Source: Planococcus sp. CAU13 (lineage in GTDB: Bacteria > Bacillota > Bacilli > Bacillales_A > Planococcaceae). Taken from it: a stretch of 55,137 bases of DNA. The stretch is taken from contig NZ_JRGN01000216.1 of NCBI RefSeq assembly GCF_000775575.1, positions 1 to 55,137 on the forward strand, given 5' to 3'. Below are positions 31,458-41,582 of the stretch, piece by piece; position 1 is the first letter of the stretch, and every line of letters starts with the position of its first letter. A program made the translations under genes and the position numbers. Below the pieces are notes generated by a model. It did not search any database, had not been told where the DNA came from, and saw only the letters and a program-made list of their open reading frames with translations.

Positions 31458-34400
31458 TCAATCAACTGTTCCAATAGCTTTTTCCTGATCTGCAATCGGC
31501 AGGATATTTAAAGAATCAGCCGGCTGAAGATCTTCTTCTTCATCCAAATCGCGCAATTCAATTTCCTCATCGTCGATTGTCAGCATTTTCACGTCCATAC
31601 CCAAACTTTGAAGTTCTTTTATCAATACTTTAAATGATTCCGGCACGCTTGGTTGCGGTACACTTTCGCCTTTGACAATTGCTTCATAAGTTTTCACACG
31701 GCCAACTACATCATCCGACTTGACTGTCAGGATTTCCTGCAATGTGTGAGCGGCACCATATGCTTCAAGCGCCCAAACTTCCATCTCTCCGAAACGCTGT
31801 CCACCGAATTGTGCTTTACCACCAAGCGGCTGCTGCGTAACAAGCGAGTATGGCCCAGTTGAACGGGCATGCAGCTTATCGTCGACCATGTGGGCCAGTT
31901 TGATCATGTACATGATTCCCACAGACACACGGTTATCGAAAGCTTCGCCGGAGCGGCCATCATACAGGATGGTTTTTCCGTCACGCGGCATCCCTGCTTC
32001 TTCCATTGTTTCCAGCACATCATCTTCATTGGCTCCATCAAATACAGCTGAGGCCATATGAATTCCGAGTGAACGGGAAGCCATTCCCAAATGGAGTTCC
32101 AGCACCTGTCCGATATTCATACGGGAAGGAACGCCAAGCGGGTTTAACATGATATCTACAGGAGTGCCATCCGGCATGAACGGCATATCTTCTTCCGGAA
32201 GAATCCGGGAGATAACCCCTTTGTTACCGTGGCGGCCAGCCATCTTATCACCGACAGAAATTTTACGTTTCTGGACGATATAAGCGCGGACCAGCTGGTT
32301 TACACCCGGTGGCAGCTCGTCGCCGTCTTCACGGTTGAAGATTTTAACATCCAATACAATACCGCCGGCGCCATGAGGCACTCGAAGTGATGTATCGCGG
32401 ACTTCACGTGCTTTTTCACCAAAAATAGCGTGCAGCAGGCGCTCTTCCGCCGTCAATTCCGTTACACCTTTAGGCGTTACTTTACCGACGAGGATGTCTC
32501 CGTCTTTTACTTCTGCCCCTACACGGATGATTCCGCGGTCATCAAGGTTGCGAAGCGCATCTTCTCCGACATTTGGAATATCACGCGTAATTTCTTCAGG
32601 CCCAAGTTTCGTATCACGGGAATCCGATTCATATTCTTCAATATGAACAGAAGTATAAACATCGTCTTTAACCAGACGCTCACTCATGATGATCGCATCT
32701 TCATAGTTAAAGCCGTCCCACGTCATGAATGCTACCAGGACGTTTCGGCCCAACGCCATTTCTCCTCGTTCCATTGAAGGACCGTCAGCCAGGATATCGC
32801 GTTTTGAAACGCGGTCTCCGACTTTGACGATCGGACGCTGGTTATAGCTTGTTCCCTGGTTGGAACGGATAAATTTCTGCAATCTGTAAATGTCCGTGTC
32901 ACCTTTGACTTCATTGCCGTCGACTTCTTCGATGCGGCGGACGCGAATTTCCTTCGCTTCCACGTATTCAACGATTCCGTCATTTTTAGCGATGACCGCG
33001 GCACCTGAATCTCTTGCTGCCAGGTGTTCCATGCCGGTACCTACAAATGGAGCTTCCGGATTCAGCAAAGGAACAGCCTGACGCTGCATGTTTGCACCCA
33101 TCAGGGCACGGTTGGAGTCATCATTTTCTAGGAACGGGATACAGGCTGTCGCGACTGAAACGACCTGTTTCGGCGAAACATCCATATAATCCACGCTGCT
33201 GCGTTTATAAAGCGTGTTCTCACCGCGGAAACGGGCCACTACTTCGTCTTCAAGGAATGAACCATCCGGGTTTAATACAGAGTTCGCCTGTGCAACTACA
33301 TAATTATCTTCTTCATCAGCTGTCAGATAATCAATTTGTCCAGTCACAAGGTGAGTTTCGGGATCAACGCGGCGATACGGTGTTTCAATAAAACCAAATT
33401 TATTCACTTTCGCAAAAGTGGAAAGTGTGTTGATCAAGCCGATGTTCGGCCCCTCAGGCGTTTCAATCGGACACATGCGCCCATAATGCGAGTAATGGAC
33501 GTCACGGACTTCGAAACCTGCGCGTTCACGCGTCAGACCACCGGGCCCAAGCGCAGACAGACGGCGTTTATGCGTCAATTCAGCAAGCGGGTTCGTCTGA
33601 TCCATGAACTGTGACAACTGGGAACTGCCGAAGAACTCTTTGATCGAAGCGATAACAGGACGGATATTGATCAGTTGCTGCGGTACGATCGCTTGTGTGT
33701 CGTTGATCGACATGCGCTCACGCACAACACGCTCCATCCGGGATAAACCGATGCGGAACTGGTTTTGCAGAAGTTCCCCTACTGAACGCAGGCGGCGGTT
33801 TCCAAGGTGATCGATATCATCCGTGTTTCCAACTCCGTATAAAAGGTTAAAGAAGTAACTGATGGAAGCAATAATATCTGCAGGCGTTACATGTTTGATC
33901 TTGTCTTCTATATAAGCGTTGCTGATAACAGTGATTTCTTTTTGCTCTTCATCATTCGGAGCAAAGATTTTAACAGACTGCAGCGTTACGTCGCCTTCCA
34001 GAACGCCTCCCGCTTGAGAAACAGTCTGGAAGCCCACACCACTTTCAAGATTCGGAATGATTCTGTCAAGGACGCGGCGATCGATAAGCGTGCCGGCTTC
34101 CACCAGAATTTCACCTGTTTCAGGATCGACCAGTGTTTCAGCAATGGTCTGATTGAAGAGGCGGTTCTTGATGTGAAGCTTTTTATTCATTTTATAACGG
34201 CCAACATTGGCCAGGTCATAGCGTTTTGGGTCAAAGAAGCGCGAATACAATAAACTCTTGGCGCTTTCTACTGTTGGGGGTTCACCTGGACGCAGACGCT
34301 CATAAATTTCCAGAAGCGCTTTTTCAGTGCTTTCTGTATTATCTTTTTCAAGCGTGTTGCGCAAGTATTCATTATCACCCAGCAAATCGATGATTTCCTG

Positions 34401-35012
34401 GTCAGAGCCAAAGCCAAGCGCTCTTAAAAGGACAGTGACAGGAAGCTTTCGTGTGCGGTCAATTCTGACGTACACAACATCTTTTGCATCTGTTTCATAT
34501 TCAAGCCAAGCACCGCGGTTTGGAATGACAGTTGCGCCAAATCCTTTTTTACCGTTTTTGTCTGTCTTGTCATGGAAATAAACACTAGGTGAACGAACAA
34601 GCTGTGAAACGATAACGCGTTCAGCGCCATTGATCACGAAAGTGCCGGTTTCTGTCATCAGAGGGAAATCTCCCATGAAGACATCCTGCTCTTTCACTTC
34701 ATCCGTTTCTTTGTTGTGCAGTCGCACTTTCACGCGCAGCGGAGCTGCGTAAGTGACGTCCCGTTCTTTTGATTCGTCCACTGGATACTTTGGTTCTGCA
34801 AGACTGTAATCAACAAACTCGAGCGAAAGATTTCCTGTGAAATCTTCAATCGGCGAAATATCGCGGAACATTTCGCGCAGCCCTTCTTCTAGGAACCACT
34901 CATAAGATGATGATTGAATTTCAATCAGGTTCGGAAGATCCAGCACTTCACTGATTCTCGAAAAACTTCTGCGTTGACGATGTTGACCGTACTGAACTAG
35001 TTGACCTACCAA
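31458..35012 (-). CDS. rpoB: RNA polymerase beta subunit
   Basis: Catalytic core subunit, 1184 residues when begun at TTG 35010-35012. That codon sits eight bases after GAGGGG and matches the B. subtilis start; a GTG three codons earlier overlaps the ribosome site. The rifampicin region reads [18 protein letters not shown] ... HKRRLSALG, wild type at the commonly mutated positions. DGYNYEDAI-like and [13 protein letters not shown] motifs are present. The acidic C-terminal tail is variable. Confidence 0.99.
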   Translation of the reverse strand: MVGQLVQYGQHRQRRSFSRISEVLDLPNLIEIQSSSYEWFLEEGLREMFRDISPIEDFTGNLSLEFVDYSLAEPKYPVDESKERDVTYAAPLRVKVRLHNKETDEVKEQDVFMGDFPLMTETGTFVINGAERVIVSQLVRSPSVYFHDKTDKNGKKGFGATVIPNRGAWLEYETDAKDVVYVRIDRTRKLPVTVLLRALGFGSDQEIIDLLGDNEYLRNTLEKDNTESTEKALLEIYERLRPGEPPTVESAKSLLYSRFFDPKRYDLANVGRYKMNKKLHIKNRLFNQTIAETLVDPETGEILVEAGTLIDRRVLDRIIPNLESGVGFQTVSQAGGVLEGDVTLQSVKIFAPNDEEQKEITVISNAYIEDKIKHVTPADIIASISYFFNLLYGVGNTDDIDHLGNRRLRSVGELLQNQFRIGLSRMERVVRERMSINDTQAIVPQQLINIRPVIASIKEFFGSSQLSQFMDQTNPLAELTHKRRLSALGPGGLTRERAGFEVRDVHYSHYGRMCPIETPEGPNIGLINTLSTFAKVNKFGFIETPYRRVDPETHLVTGQIDYLTADEEDNYVVAQANSVLNPDGSFLEDEVVARFRGENTLYKRSSVDYMDVSPKQVVSVATACIPFLENDDSNRALMGANMQRQAVPLLNPEAPFVGTGMEHLAARDSGAAVIAKNDGIVEYVEAKEIRVRRIEEVDGNEVKGDTDIYRLQKFIRSNQGTSYNQRPIVKVGDRVSKRDILADGPSMERGEMALGRNVLVAFMTWDGFNYEDAIIMSERLVKDDVYTSVHIEEYESDSRDTKLGPEEITRDIPNVGEDALRNLDDRGIIRVGAEVKDGDILVGKVTPKGVTELTAEERLLHAIFGEKAREVRDTSLRVPHGAGGIVLDVKIFNREDGDELPPGVNQLVRAYIVQKRKISVGDKMAGRHGNKGVISRILPEEDMPFMPDGTPVDIMLNPLGVPSRMNIGQVLELHLGMASRSLGIHMASAVFDGANEDDVLETMEEAGMPRDGKTILYDGRSGEAFDNRVSVGIMYMIKLAHMVDDKLHARSTGPYSLVTQQPLGGKAQFGGQRFGEMEVWALEAYGAAHTLQEILTVKSDDVVGRVKTYEAIVKGESVPQPSVPESFKVLIKELQSLGMDVKMLTIDDEEIELRDLDEEEDLQPADSLNILPIADQEKAIGTVD

Positions 35013-35202
35013 CTTATTCACCCCTCAATAAAACGATTATAGGTCTTTGCGATTCCCACAAAATAGTGTATGATATCGAAAAGACAAAAAGAAAACGAGT
35101 CCAATTGAATCAGCTCATTTTCGGTTAACACGTGATTGGTACTGTCGCCATGCTCTGCCCAAAAAAGGGCAAACGACCTCAAAATAATAAATTTTGCATT
35201 TC

Positions 35203-35229
35203 ATTATAATATCACAGGGATTTTGTCAA
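35203..35229 (-). promoter_or_regulatory. Promoter of rpoB-rpoC
   Basis: TTGACA (35224-35229) and TATAAT (35203-35208) on the minus strand, separated by only 15 bp, which is short. It gives a leader of about 180 nt containing a TGCCC/GGGCA hairpin. The boxes begin at the ybxB stop codon, so rpoBC can start separately from the rplL group. Confidence 0.65.
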
Positions 35230-35230
35230 G

Positions 35231-35833
35231 TCAAATTTTTCTGGCCTCAAAAATGAAGTATCCCTTCTTCTTATCAGCCACCCGGCAATTGCCGAAAAGC
35301 TCTTCCAGTTTAGCCTGCGTTGAAGCAGCGCCCTGTTTTTTCTGGATGACGACCCACAGTGATCCGCCTGCCGCAAGTTTCATGCCGGCTTCCTCATAGA
35401 ATCTGAAAACCGTCTCTTTTCCGGCCCGTATCGGCGGATTGGTCAGGATGGCAGAAAACCCTTCCTCTTTTACCGAAGAAAGTCCATCACTTTCGTAGAT
35501 TTCAACGTTTTCCGCATTATTTCTTGCTGCATTTTTCCTGGCAAGTTCGATGGCGCGCAAATTGACGTCCACCATATGAACTTTTTTCTGGGGAAAGGAT
35601 CGGGCAATGGCGATTCCGATCGGACCGTAGCCACAGCCGACATCGAGCAGCGGCCCTACCACGGAAGATTCTTCAAACGCTTCGATCAATAGGCGCGAAC
35701 CGAAATCCACTTCATTTTTGCTGAATACACCGGCATCCGTCTGAAAATGGATTTTTTCGCCTCGCAATGTGTAAGTCCATTCTTGGGGTTTGCTTGTGGT
35801 CTGAGGATTTTTGGAATAATAATGCTGTGACAT
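35231..35833 (-). CDS. ybxB: RsmC-like class I methyltransferase (YbxB)
   Basis: A 200-residue SAM-dependent methyltransferase with motif I DVGCGYGPIGIAIA and the catalytic NPPI tetrad (ILTNPPIRAG). It resembles the C-terminal half of RsmC, which methylates G1207 of 16S rRNA; B. subtilis YbxB occupies the same place between rplL and rpoB. rRNA as substrate is inferred from family and context. It lies downstream of the rplL terminator. Confidence 0.9.
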   Translation of the reverse strand: MSQHYYSKNPQTTSKPQEWTYTLRGEKIHFQTDAGVFSKNEVDFGSRLLIEAFEESSVVGPLLDVGCGYGPIGIAIARSFPQKKVHMVDVNLRAIELARKNAARNNAENVEIYESDGLSSVKEEGFSAILTNPPIRAGKETVFRFYEEAGMKLAAGGSLWVVIQKKQGAASTQAKLEELFGNCRVADKKKGYFIFEARKI

Positions 35834-35888
35834 AAAAAGCCCTCCTTACATTAATCAACCAGCGGTGACGGAATTAAAATGAAAATGA

Positions 35889-35924
35889 AGAAAAAGCTCG
35901 TCGGTGTATACTGACGAGCTTTTT
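35889..35924 (-). terminator. Intrinsic terminator after rplL
   Basis: A 12 bp perfect stem (35891-35902 with 35913-35924), with a T run included in the arm. It ends the rplJ-rplL transcript and likely lets only part of transcription reach ybxB. Confidence 0.9.
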
Positions 35925-35948
35925 CTGTATTGCTATCGGGCATAGAAA

Positions 35949-36308
35949 TTACTTAACTTCTACTCCAGCGCCAACTTCTTCAAGTTTGCCTTTGATTTCT
36001 TCTGCTTCTTCTTTAGTAACGCCTTCTTTAAGAGCTTTAGGAGCTTCGTCAACTAGTGCTTTAGCTTCTTTCAAGCCTAGGCCTGTGATTTCGCGTACTG
36101 CTTTGATAACTTTGATCTTCTGATCGCCAGCAGATGCAAGTACTACGTCGAATTCTGTTTGCTCTTCAGCAACAGCAGCGCCGCCAGCAGCAGCAGCCAC
36201 AGGTGCAGCAGCAGTTACGCCGAATTCTTCTTCGATTGCTTTTACTAGGTCGTTAAGTTGAAGAACTGTCATTTCTTTGATTGCGTCTAAGATTTGTTCT
36301 TGTGTCAT
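35949..36308 (-). CDS. rplL: 50S ribosomal protein L7/L12
   Basis: L7/L12 forms the mobile stalk that recruits GTPase factors. The 119-residue product has an N-terminal dimerisation domain, an Ala-rich hinge ([17 protein letters not shown]) and the C-terminal factor-binding domain. It follows rplJ, with which it is co-regulated; several copies bind each L10. Confidence 0.98.
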   Translation of the reverse strand: MTQEQILDAIKEMTVLQLNDLVKAIEEEFGVTAAAPVAAAAGGAAVAEEQTEFDVVLASAGDQKIKVIKAVREITGLGLKEAKALVDEAPKALKEGVTKEEAEEIKGKLEEVGAGVEVK

Positions 36309-36374
36309 TATAATTTCCTCCTATGATAGGTAATTTTTTTGTGTTGCTAAGCCGGGGCTATGAGGCGGATTGAA

Positions 36375-36875
36375 TTACGCGCCTTGTTCTTCTTTGTGAT
36401 CTGCAACTGCTTTCGTAGTGGCAGCAAAGTTGCGGATTGGAGCTTGAAGTACGCTGAGTAGCATGGACAATAGACCTTCGCGTGATGGAAGTTCTGCCAA
36501 TGCTTTGATATCTTCCGCAGAAGATACAGCGCCTTCGATAACGCCCGCTTTAATTTCAAGCGCTTCGTTCTTTTTCGCGAAATCGTTGATGATTCTCGCT
36601 GGCGCAACTACATCTTCGTTAGAAAATGCGATTGCATTAGGACCTGTAAAGTGTTCGTTGATCGCTTCAAGACCATGCATTTCAGTAGCACGGCGAGTCA
36701 TTGAGTTTTTGTAAACTTTAAACTCAACGCCTGCTTCACGAAGCTGTTTACGAAGTTCTGTCAATTGTGCAACGTTCAAACCGCGGTAATCAACAACTAC
36801 TACAGATGCTGCAGAGCCGAATTTATCAGCGATTGTTTGCACGACAACTTTTTTCGTTTCAACTGCTTTTGTCAT
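36375..36875 (-). CDS. rplJ: 50S ribosomal protein L10
   Basis: L10 anchors L12 dimers to 23S rRNA and represses its own operon through the leader. It has 166 residues starting [13 protein letters not shown] at 36873-36875, after GGGAGGTG. The ten upstream codons of the open frame are leader sequence. Confidence 0.98.
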   Translation of the reverse strand: MTKAVETKKVVVQTIADKFGSAASVVVVDYRGLNVAQLTELRKQLREAGVEFKVYKNSMTRRATEMHGLEAINEHFTGPNAIAFSNEDVVAPARIINDFAKKNEALEIKAGVIEGAVSSAEDIKALAELPSREGLLSMLLSVLQAPIRNFAATTKAVADHKEEQGA

Positions 36876-37058
36876 TTTGGCACCTCCCATAGATTTTCCA
36901 TTCATACCGTTTCCATAAGAAAAGCCCCTGGTCCATTACAGACACAGAGGCATAAAGTCAGCATCAAAAAGATGTTTACTGAATTCATTGTCCTCGGCAG
37001 GGATAATTTAAGCGACTGGCGCCCCTGCTGTCTGCGGTACAAACGTATATTTCACAAC
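36876..37058 (-). ncRNA. L10 leader (autoregulatory, rplJ-rplL)
   Basis: About 180 nt of untranslated RNA between a consensus promoter and rplJ, including complementary GC-rich segments and a GCCCCTGG-type region near 36925. Position, length and gene context match the L10 leader known in Firmicutes, where L10-L12 binding controls expression. The full fold was not worked out. Confidence 0.7.
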
Positions 37059-37064
37059 TCCGCT

Positions 37065-37093
37065 ATTATAACGGAGAATTTCTGCGATGTCAA
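37065..37093 (-). promoter_or_regulatory. Perfect-consensus sigma-A promoter of rplJ-rplL
   Basis: TTGACA (37088-37093), exactly 17 bp, TATAAT (37065-37070) on the minus strand. The -10 lies in the loop of a CTCCG/CGGAG inverted repeat. It begins a few bases after the rplA stop, which gives the L12 stalk genes their own strong start. Confidence 0.9.
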
Positions 37094-37097
37094 TAAA

Positions 37098-37796
37098 TTA
37101 TTTAACGACAACTTTCAGTGGATCCACTTTTACAGCAGGTCCCATCGTAGTTGTTACGTTAAGTGATTTGATGTAAGTTCCTTTTGCAGCCGATGGCTTA
37201 GCTTTAAGAACTACATCATGGATAGCCGCTAAGTTTTCAGCAAGTTTGCTGTCATCAAAAGAGACTTTTCCGATTGGCGCGTGGATGATACCTGTTTTGT
37301 CTGCACGGTATTCCACTTTACCAGCTTTGATTTCCTGAACAGCTTTCGCTACATCAAATGTAACAGTGCCTGTTTTCGGGTTTGGCATCAAGCCTTTTGG
37401 TCCCAATACGCGACCGATTTTACCAACTTCACCCATCATGTCCGGTGTAGCAACGATTACATCGAAGTCAAACCATCCCTGTTGGATTTTTTGGATATAT
37501 TCAGCATCGCCCACGAAATCCGCTCCAGCTGCTTCAGCTTCTTTCACTTTATCGCCTTTAGCGAATACCAATACGCTTTGCGTTTTACCAGTTCCGTTTG
37601 GAAGCACTACTGCCCCACGGATTTGCTGATCGTTTTTGCGTGTATCGATTCCAAGACGGAAAGCCACTTCCACTGTTGCATCAAAGTTGACTGTGCTTGC
37701 TTTTTTCGCAAGTTCAATCGCTTCATTCGCGTCGTATAATTTTGTGCGGTCGATCAATTTTGCTGCTTCTTGCAGCTTTTTGCCTGTTTTAGCCAT
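37098..37796 (-). CDS. rplA: 50S ribosomal protein L1
   Basis: L1 forms the mobile stalk at the E site and in many bacteria represses the L11 operon. The 232 residues start [16 protein letters not shown] at 37794-37796, after [26 protein letters not shown] is the conserved RNA-binding region. Upstream codons of the open frame are not family sequence. Confidence 0.98.
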   Translation of the reverse strand: MAKTGKKLQEAAKLIDRTKLYDANEAIELAKKASTVNFDATVEVAFRLGIDTRKNDQQIRGAVVLPNGTGKTQSVLVFAKGDKVKEAEAAGADFVGDAEYIQKIQQGWFDFDVIVATPDMMGEVGKIGRVLGPKGLMPNPKTGTVTFDVAKAVQEIKAGKVEYRADKTGIIHAPIGKVSFDDSKLAENLAAIHDVVLKAKPSAAKGTYIKSLNVTTTMGPAVKVDPLKVVVK

Positions 37797-37901
37797 TTTA
37801 ACGTCCTCCTTGTTGTGGTCGAGCGGTCTTAAACCTCCCACGATTAAAGGCTGCGCAGCCCTTTACGAACTTGCGCAACCCGTCCAAAAACAACTGCTAG
37901 A

Positions 37902-38327
37902 TTAGTCTTCGATTGTAATGCCCATGCTGCGAGCAGTACCTTCAACCATCAACATTGCAGCTTCAACTGAAGCAGCATTTAGATCTGGCATTTTAGTTTC
38001 TGCGATTTCGCGAACTTTGTCGCGTTTCACAGTCGCTACTTTATTGCGGTTCGGTTCACCTGAACCTGATTCAATACCGGCTGCTACTTTAAGTAGAACA
38101 GCTGCGGGTGGAGTTTTCGTAATGAATGTAAATGAACGGTCTTCAAATACCGAAATCTCAACTGGAATGATCAGTCCTGCTTGATCCGCTGTACGCGCGT
38201 TGAACTCTTTACAGAATCCCATGATGTTAACACCTGCTTGACCCAATGCTGGACCAACCGGGGGTGCTGGATTTGCTTTTGCTGCAGGAATCTGCAACTT
38301 TACAACTTTAATAACTTTTTTAGCCAC
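37902..38327 (-). CDS. rplK: 50S ribosomal protein L11
   Basis: L11 binds the GTPase-associated rRNA and is needed for RelA activation. It has 141 residues from a GTG start at 38325-38327, which follows AAGGAGGT. Its Pro-rich N-terminal segment [19 protein letters not shown] is diagnostic. It starts the rplK-rplA pair behind an L1-type hairpin. Confidence 0.98.
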   Translation of the reverse strand: MAKKVIKVVKLQIPAAKANPAPPVGPALGQAGVNIMGFCKEFNARTADQAGLIIPVEISVFEDRSFTFITKTPPAAVLLKVAAGIESGSGEPNRNKVATVKRDKVREIAETKMPDLNAASVEAAMLMVEGTARSMGITIED

Positions 38328-38353
38328 GAAACACACCTCCTTAAGTCCGTGAT

Positions 38354-38378
38354 GTGGTAATAGGGTTTCCCCTCCCAC
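38354..38378 (-). promoter_or_regulatory. Probable L1-binding autoregulatory hairpin
   Basis: On the minus-strand RNA, GUGG (38375-38378) pairs with CCAC (38354-38357), and an inner GGG/CCC stem is separated by an asymmetric internal loop. This is the shape of L1 sites on 23S rRNA and rplKA mRNAs. It lies just before the rplK ribosome site. Confidence 0.6.
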
Positions 38379-38455
38379 TCAATATCTGTCTGTCAACTAT
38401 GTTGAAAGAATTAGTTAAATTGTACAGATTGCCCTATGACAGTCTGACCTATGAA

Positions 38456-38484
38456 ATAATACCACTTCTGAATCAGAATAGCAA
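38456..38484 (-). promoter_or_regulatory. Sigma-A promoter of rplK-rplA
   Basis: TTGCTA (38479-38484), 17 bp, TATTAT (38456-38461) on the minus strand, directly after the nusG stop. It leaves a leader of about 120 nt. Confidence 0.8.
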
Positions 38485-38491
38485 GCAGCTT

Positions 38492-39025
38492 TTATATTTT
38501 TTGGACTTGTTCGAAATCAAGTTCCATTTTCGTTTCACGGCCGAAGATATCAATGGAAACTTTTACTTTGCCTTTTGTTTCATCGATTTCTTCCACTTTG
38601 CCCTGGAAGTTCGCGAATGGCCCTTCCATTACTTCGACAATATCCGTAACCTTGAAGTTGATGTCGACGCGGCGTTCCGTCATGCCCATCTGCTTCAGAA
38701 TAAAGTCGACTTCCTCATCAAGCAGCGGCGTCGGTTTCGCTCCGCCTCCCGAAGAACCGATAAAGCCGGTCACTCCCGGTGTATTGCGGACCACATACCA
38801 CGATTCATCCGTCATGATCAATTCGACCAGCACATAGCCGGGGAATGTTTTACGCATGACAGTGCGTTTTTTGCCATCTTTAAAATCCGTTTCCTGCTCT
38901 TCAGGAATGATGACGCGGAAGATCTTATCCTGCATGCCCATCGTTTCAACACGCTTTTCCAGATTCGCTTTAACTTTATTTTCATAACCGGAATACGTGT
39001 GGACTACATACCAATTCTTTTCCAT
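38492..39025 (-). CDS. nusG: Transcription antitermination/pausing factor NusG
   Basis: NusG binds RNA polymerase and links it to ribosomes or Rho. It has 177 residues starting MEKNWYVVHTYSGYENKVKA, with an N-terminal NGN domain and a C-terminal KOW domain (EGPFANFQGKVEEID). The ATG at 39023-39025 gives exactly the B. subtilis length, yet its only strong ribosome site (GGAGGG) is about 23 bases away. A TTG 13 codons earlier lacks a ribosome site. Confidence 0.95.
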   Translation of the reverse strand: MEKNWYVVHTYSGYENKVKANLEKRVETMGMQDKIFRVIIPEEQETDFKDGKKRTVMRKTFPGYVLVELIMTDESWYVVRNTPGVTGFIGSSGGGAKPTPLLDEEVDFILKQMGMTERRVDINFKVTDIVEVMEGPFANFQGKVEEIDETKGKVKVSIDIFGRETKMELDFEQVQKI

Positions 39026-39065
39026 ATTCGCACGGACTAGACGTCCATCCCTCCTTTTTTCCAAA

Positions 39066-39096
39066 TGAAAAAACCCGTTCTCGTAGAATGACGGGC
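39066..39096 (-). terminator. Terminator-like hairpin between secE and nusG
   Basis: CCCGT/ACGGG arms with an inner TCT/AGA extension are followed by six T residues on the minus strand. The U run lies just before the nusG ribosome site, so it would trim transcription into nusG. Confidence 0.65.
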
Positions 39097-39132
39097 TATT
39101 TTTTATTCATTATTCTTGTTGCACGCTTATGA

Positions 39133-39318
39133 TTACAGCGCTAAGAACCAACGGAATAATTCTGATATGCCTGTATCGATCAATGCGAAGAACAGCGCCA
39201 TAAAGATACACGTGGAAAGAACAACGATTGTATAGCGCGTCAGTTCTTTGCGTTTAGGCCAGCTTACTTTTCTCATTTCCGAAACGACGTTTTTAAAGAA
39301 ATCCCCAATGTTGCCCAT
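39133..39318 (-). CDS. secE: Protein translocase subunit SecE
   Basis: SecE clamps SecY in the translocon. The 61-residue short Gram-positive form has an amphipathic N terminus (FKNVVSEMRKVSWPKRKEL) and one membrane segment (about residues 32-52). It lies between rpmG and nusG. Confidence 0.97.
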   Translation of the reverse strand: MGNIGDFFKNVVSEMRKVSWPKRKELTRYTIVVLSTCIFMALFFALIDTGISELFRWFLAL

Positions 39319-39376
39319 TGTTCAAAAACCTCCGAAGTTTAAAAATTACTCTATATCGCTCGGCATTCACTTAAAT

Positions 39377-39523
39377 TCATAACGTTTGTTTATGCACGGT
39401 ATGCCCATTGCAATGAGCACAGAATTTATTAAGTTCCAAACGTGTGCTGGATTCCGCTTTCGCAGGAACCGTGTAATTGCGGGATGCACATTTCGAGCAG
39501 CTTAAAACGATTTTTTTAGCCAT
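39377..39523 (-). CDS. rpmG: 50S ribosomal protein L33, zinc-binding form
   Basis: A 48-residue gene read by hand. It starts MAKKIVLSCSKCASRNYTVP and ends CAHCNGHTVHKQTL, with two CxxC pairs for zinc. GAGGG precedes the ATG. The position before secE-nusG matches B. subtilis. Paralogues without zinc ligands probably exist elsewhere in the genome. Confidence 0.96.
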   Translation of the reverse strand: MAKKIVLSCSKCASRNYTVPAKAESSTRLELNKFCAHCNGHTVHKQTL

Positions 39524-39557
39524 TTCCCTCACCCTATTCGAGTTTGCAGCTTTTTCA

Positions 39558-39586
39558 AGGTTATCACCTTAAAACTTCCATGTCAA
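39558..39586 (-). promoter_or_regulatory. Sigma-A promoter of rpmG-secE
   Basis: TTGACA (39581-39586), 17 bp, TAACCT (39558-39563) on the minus strand, immediately after the sigH stop codon. Confidence 0.7.
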
Positions 39587-39593
39587 CAGCGCA

Positions 39594-40244
39594 TCAGGAG
39601 GTGCGGGTTTCATCTATTTGAAGATGCCGCTCCAGTTTCCTTTTCACACGCTGCAATGCATTATCGATCGATTTGACATGGCGCTCCAATTTTTCTGATA
39701 TTTCCTGGTAGGTCTGTCCGTCCAGATACAGGGTCAGCACCTCCCGTTCAAGTTCACTGAGCACTTCGCCCATTTTTTCTTCCATATACATGAACTCTTC
39801 ATTATTGATCATTAATTGCTGCGGATCATCTACTCCGTTATCTGTCAAAACGTCCATCAGCGTCCGGTCGGATTCCTCGTCATAGATCGGCTTGTCCAGA
39901 GAGACATAGGAATTCAGCGGAATATGCTTTTGCCGTGTGGCAGTTTTGATGGCGGTGATAATCTGCCGGATGATGCACAGTTCGGCAAACGCCCTGAAAG
40001 AAGACAGTTTATCGCTGCGGAAATCACGGATGGCTTTATACAGGCCAATCATGCCTTCCTGGATAATGTCTTCTTTGTCAGCTCCAATCAGAAAATAGGA
40101 TCGGGCTTTCATTCGAACGAAATGCCGAAATTTATTGATCAGAAAATCCAGTGCTTCAGTATTTCCGTCGTGGACCAAACTGACAAGTTCCTCATCTGTC
40201 ATTTCCATAAATCGCCGGGCTTGAACTTGTTCCTGATTTCCCAC
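39594..40244 (-). CDS. sigH: RNA polymerase sigma-H factor
   Basis: A 216-residue sigma-70 family factor. In Bacillus, sigma-H drives post-exponential, competence and early sporulation genes. Region 2 carries EDIIQEGMIGLYKAI and region 4 has the helix-turn-helix YQEISEKLERHVKSIDNALQ. The start is GTG 40242-40244 with GGAGGG at good spacing; the longer open frame has no ribosome site. In a lineage without spores it may serve competence or stress. Confidence 0.95.
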   Translation of the reverse strand: MGNQEQVQARRFMEMTDEELVSLVHDGNTEALDFLINKFRHFVRMKARSYFLIGADKEDIIQEGMIGLYKAIRDFRSDKLSSFRAFAELCIIRQIITAIKTATRQKHIPLNSYVSLDKPIYDEESDRTLMDVLTDNGVDDPQQLMINNEEFMYMEEKMGEVLSELEREVLTLYLDGQTYQEISEKLERHVKSIDNALQRVKRKLERHLQIDETRTS

Positions 40245-40314
40245 GGTTATCCCTCCGGTCGCGCGAACCTCGATATCATCAGTATACAGGAACCAAAAAT
40301 TGAGCGTCAACCGT

Positions 40315-40824
40315 TCATTTCAGCCCACGCCGCCATTTTTCAAATATTTCAGCAATTTCTTTCGGCAGCGTGATTTTTGAGAAGGCTTGCTGCTCCTGGA
40401 TTTCTTTCACTTTTTTCGAAATTTTCTGTTGGATTTCCTCCACTTCAATTTCCAGTTCACGGGCGGAGATCCGAAGTGCTCCTTTGGCAAAAATCACCGA
40501 TTGTTCCGTCAAATCTGAAGTGGCGACATAAATCTGGTCACGCCTGTTGTTTAAACTGGTTGCCAGTTTTTCAATGCGTTCATCGGCAGTTTCACTTTCT
40601 TTCGTGTATATCACTTCGACATCTGATTTCAAATCACGGGCTTCTATCCCGGGCACTAGATGAGCGTCAAAAACGATGATGACCCGCCAGCCTTTATAAC
40701 CGCGATATTCCGCCATCCGCTCGATCAGCCGGTCCCTGGCATCCGCCAGTTTGTCTTTTTTCAATTCCCTTAGTTCCACCCAGTCTCCAATGATGTTATA
40801 GCCATCAACCAGCAGAATGTCCAT
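40315..40824 (-). CDS. rae1: NYN/PIN-like endoribonuclease Rae1 (YacP)
   Basis: A 169-residue NYN-domain protein beginning MDILLVDGYNIIGDW, with the conserved Asp pair of the PIN-like fold (VDGYN and VIIVFDAHL). B. subtilis Rae1 cleaves mRNAs in the ribosomal A site. It sits between rlmB and sigH as in other Bacilli. Cleavage specificity cannot be read from sequence. Confidence 0.93.
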   Translation of the reverse strand: MDILLVDGYNIIGDWVELRELKKDKLADARDRLIERMAEYRGYKGWRVIIVFDAHLVPGIEARDLKSDVEVIYTKESETADERIEKLATSLNNRRDQIYVATSDLTEQSVIFAKGALRISARELEIEVEEIQQKISKKVKEIQEQQAFSKITLPKEIAEIFEKWRRGLK

Positions 40825-40829
40825 ATCGC

Positions 40830-41582
40830 TTAACCCAGTGGATGGCGCTTCCGGTAGACTTCGTACATGAGCAGGCTCGCTGCCACCGAAGCGTTCAGGG
40901 AAGTAACATGGCCGACCATCGGCAATTGGTAAAGGAAATCACATTTCTCGCGCAGGATCCGGCTCATGCCTTTGCCTTCGCTGCCGATTATGACAGCGAG
41001 CGGCAAATTGGCATCCATCCGGCGGTAATCCACCGATTCTTTGGCATCGGTTCCCGCAATCCAGACGCTGCGTTTTTTCAGTTCATCCACTGTCTGCGAA
41101 AGGTTATTGACGCGAACGACCGGAATATGTTCAATGGCTCCGGTGGAAGACTTTGCGACGACCGCCGTCAAACCGACTGCGCGGCGTCTCGGGATAATCA
41201 ATCCGTGTGCGCCTACTGCATCCGCGGTCCGCATGATTGAGCCGAGGTTATGCGGGTCTTCCAGTTCATCAAGGATCAGAAAGAACGGATCTTCCGAACG
41301 CGACTCTGCCACCTTGAATAAATCATCCAGTTCCGCATAATTATAAGCGGCGACTGCAGCTGCAATGCCCTGATGATTCGAATCCGTCAGGCCGTCGATT
41401 TTTTTCTTCGGCACAAACTGGACAATGACCTTTTTCTCTTTCGCCAATTGCAGCAGTTCAGCAATCCCTTTTTTCTGAACGCCTTCTGCAATCCAGATTT
41501 TATTGATATCGCGATTTGCCCGCAATGCTTCGAGCACCGGGTTTTTGCCTCCGATAATTTCAGGCTCCAATTCCTCAGTCAT
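40830..41582 (-). CDS. rlmB: 23S rRNA (guanosine-2'-O)-methyltransferase RlmB
   Basis: A SPOUT-family enzyme of the TrmH/RlmB group expected to methylate G2251 in the P loop of 23S rRNA. The 250-residue product has an N-terminal substrate-binding domain ([10 protein letters not shown]) and the trefoil-knot motifs [18 protein letters not shown] and [20 protein letters not shown]. The start overlaps the mrnC stop by four bases. Exact target is inferred from family. Confidence 0.94.
   Translation of the reverse strand: MTEELEPEIIGGKNPVLEALRANRDINKIWIAEGVQKKGIAELLQLAKEKKVIVQFVPKKKIDGLTDSNHQGIAAAVAAYNYAELDDLFKVAESRSEDPFFLILDELEDPHNLGSIMRTADAVGAHGLIIPRRRAVGLTAVVAKSSTGAIEHIPVVRVNNLSQTVDELKKRSVWIAGTDAKESVDYRRMDANLPLAVIIGSEGKGMSRILREKCDFLYQLPMVGHVTSLNASVAASLLMYEVYRKRHPLG

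Noticed and set aside
33520-33680. Possible rifampicin-resistance substitutions in rpoB
   Set aside because: The Gln, Asp, His, Arg and Ser positions usually mutated are all wild type.
38354-39040. 228-codon plus-strand frame across nusG and the rplK leader
   Set aside because: It is antisense to nusG, and no recognisable protein motif is present.
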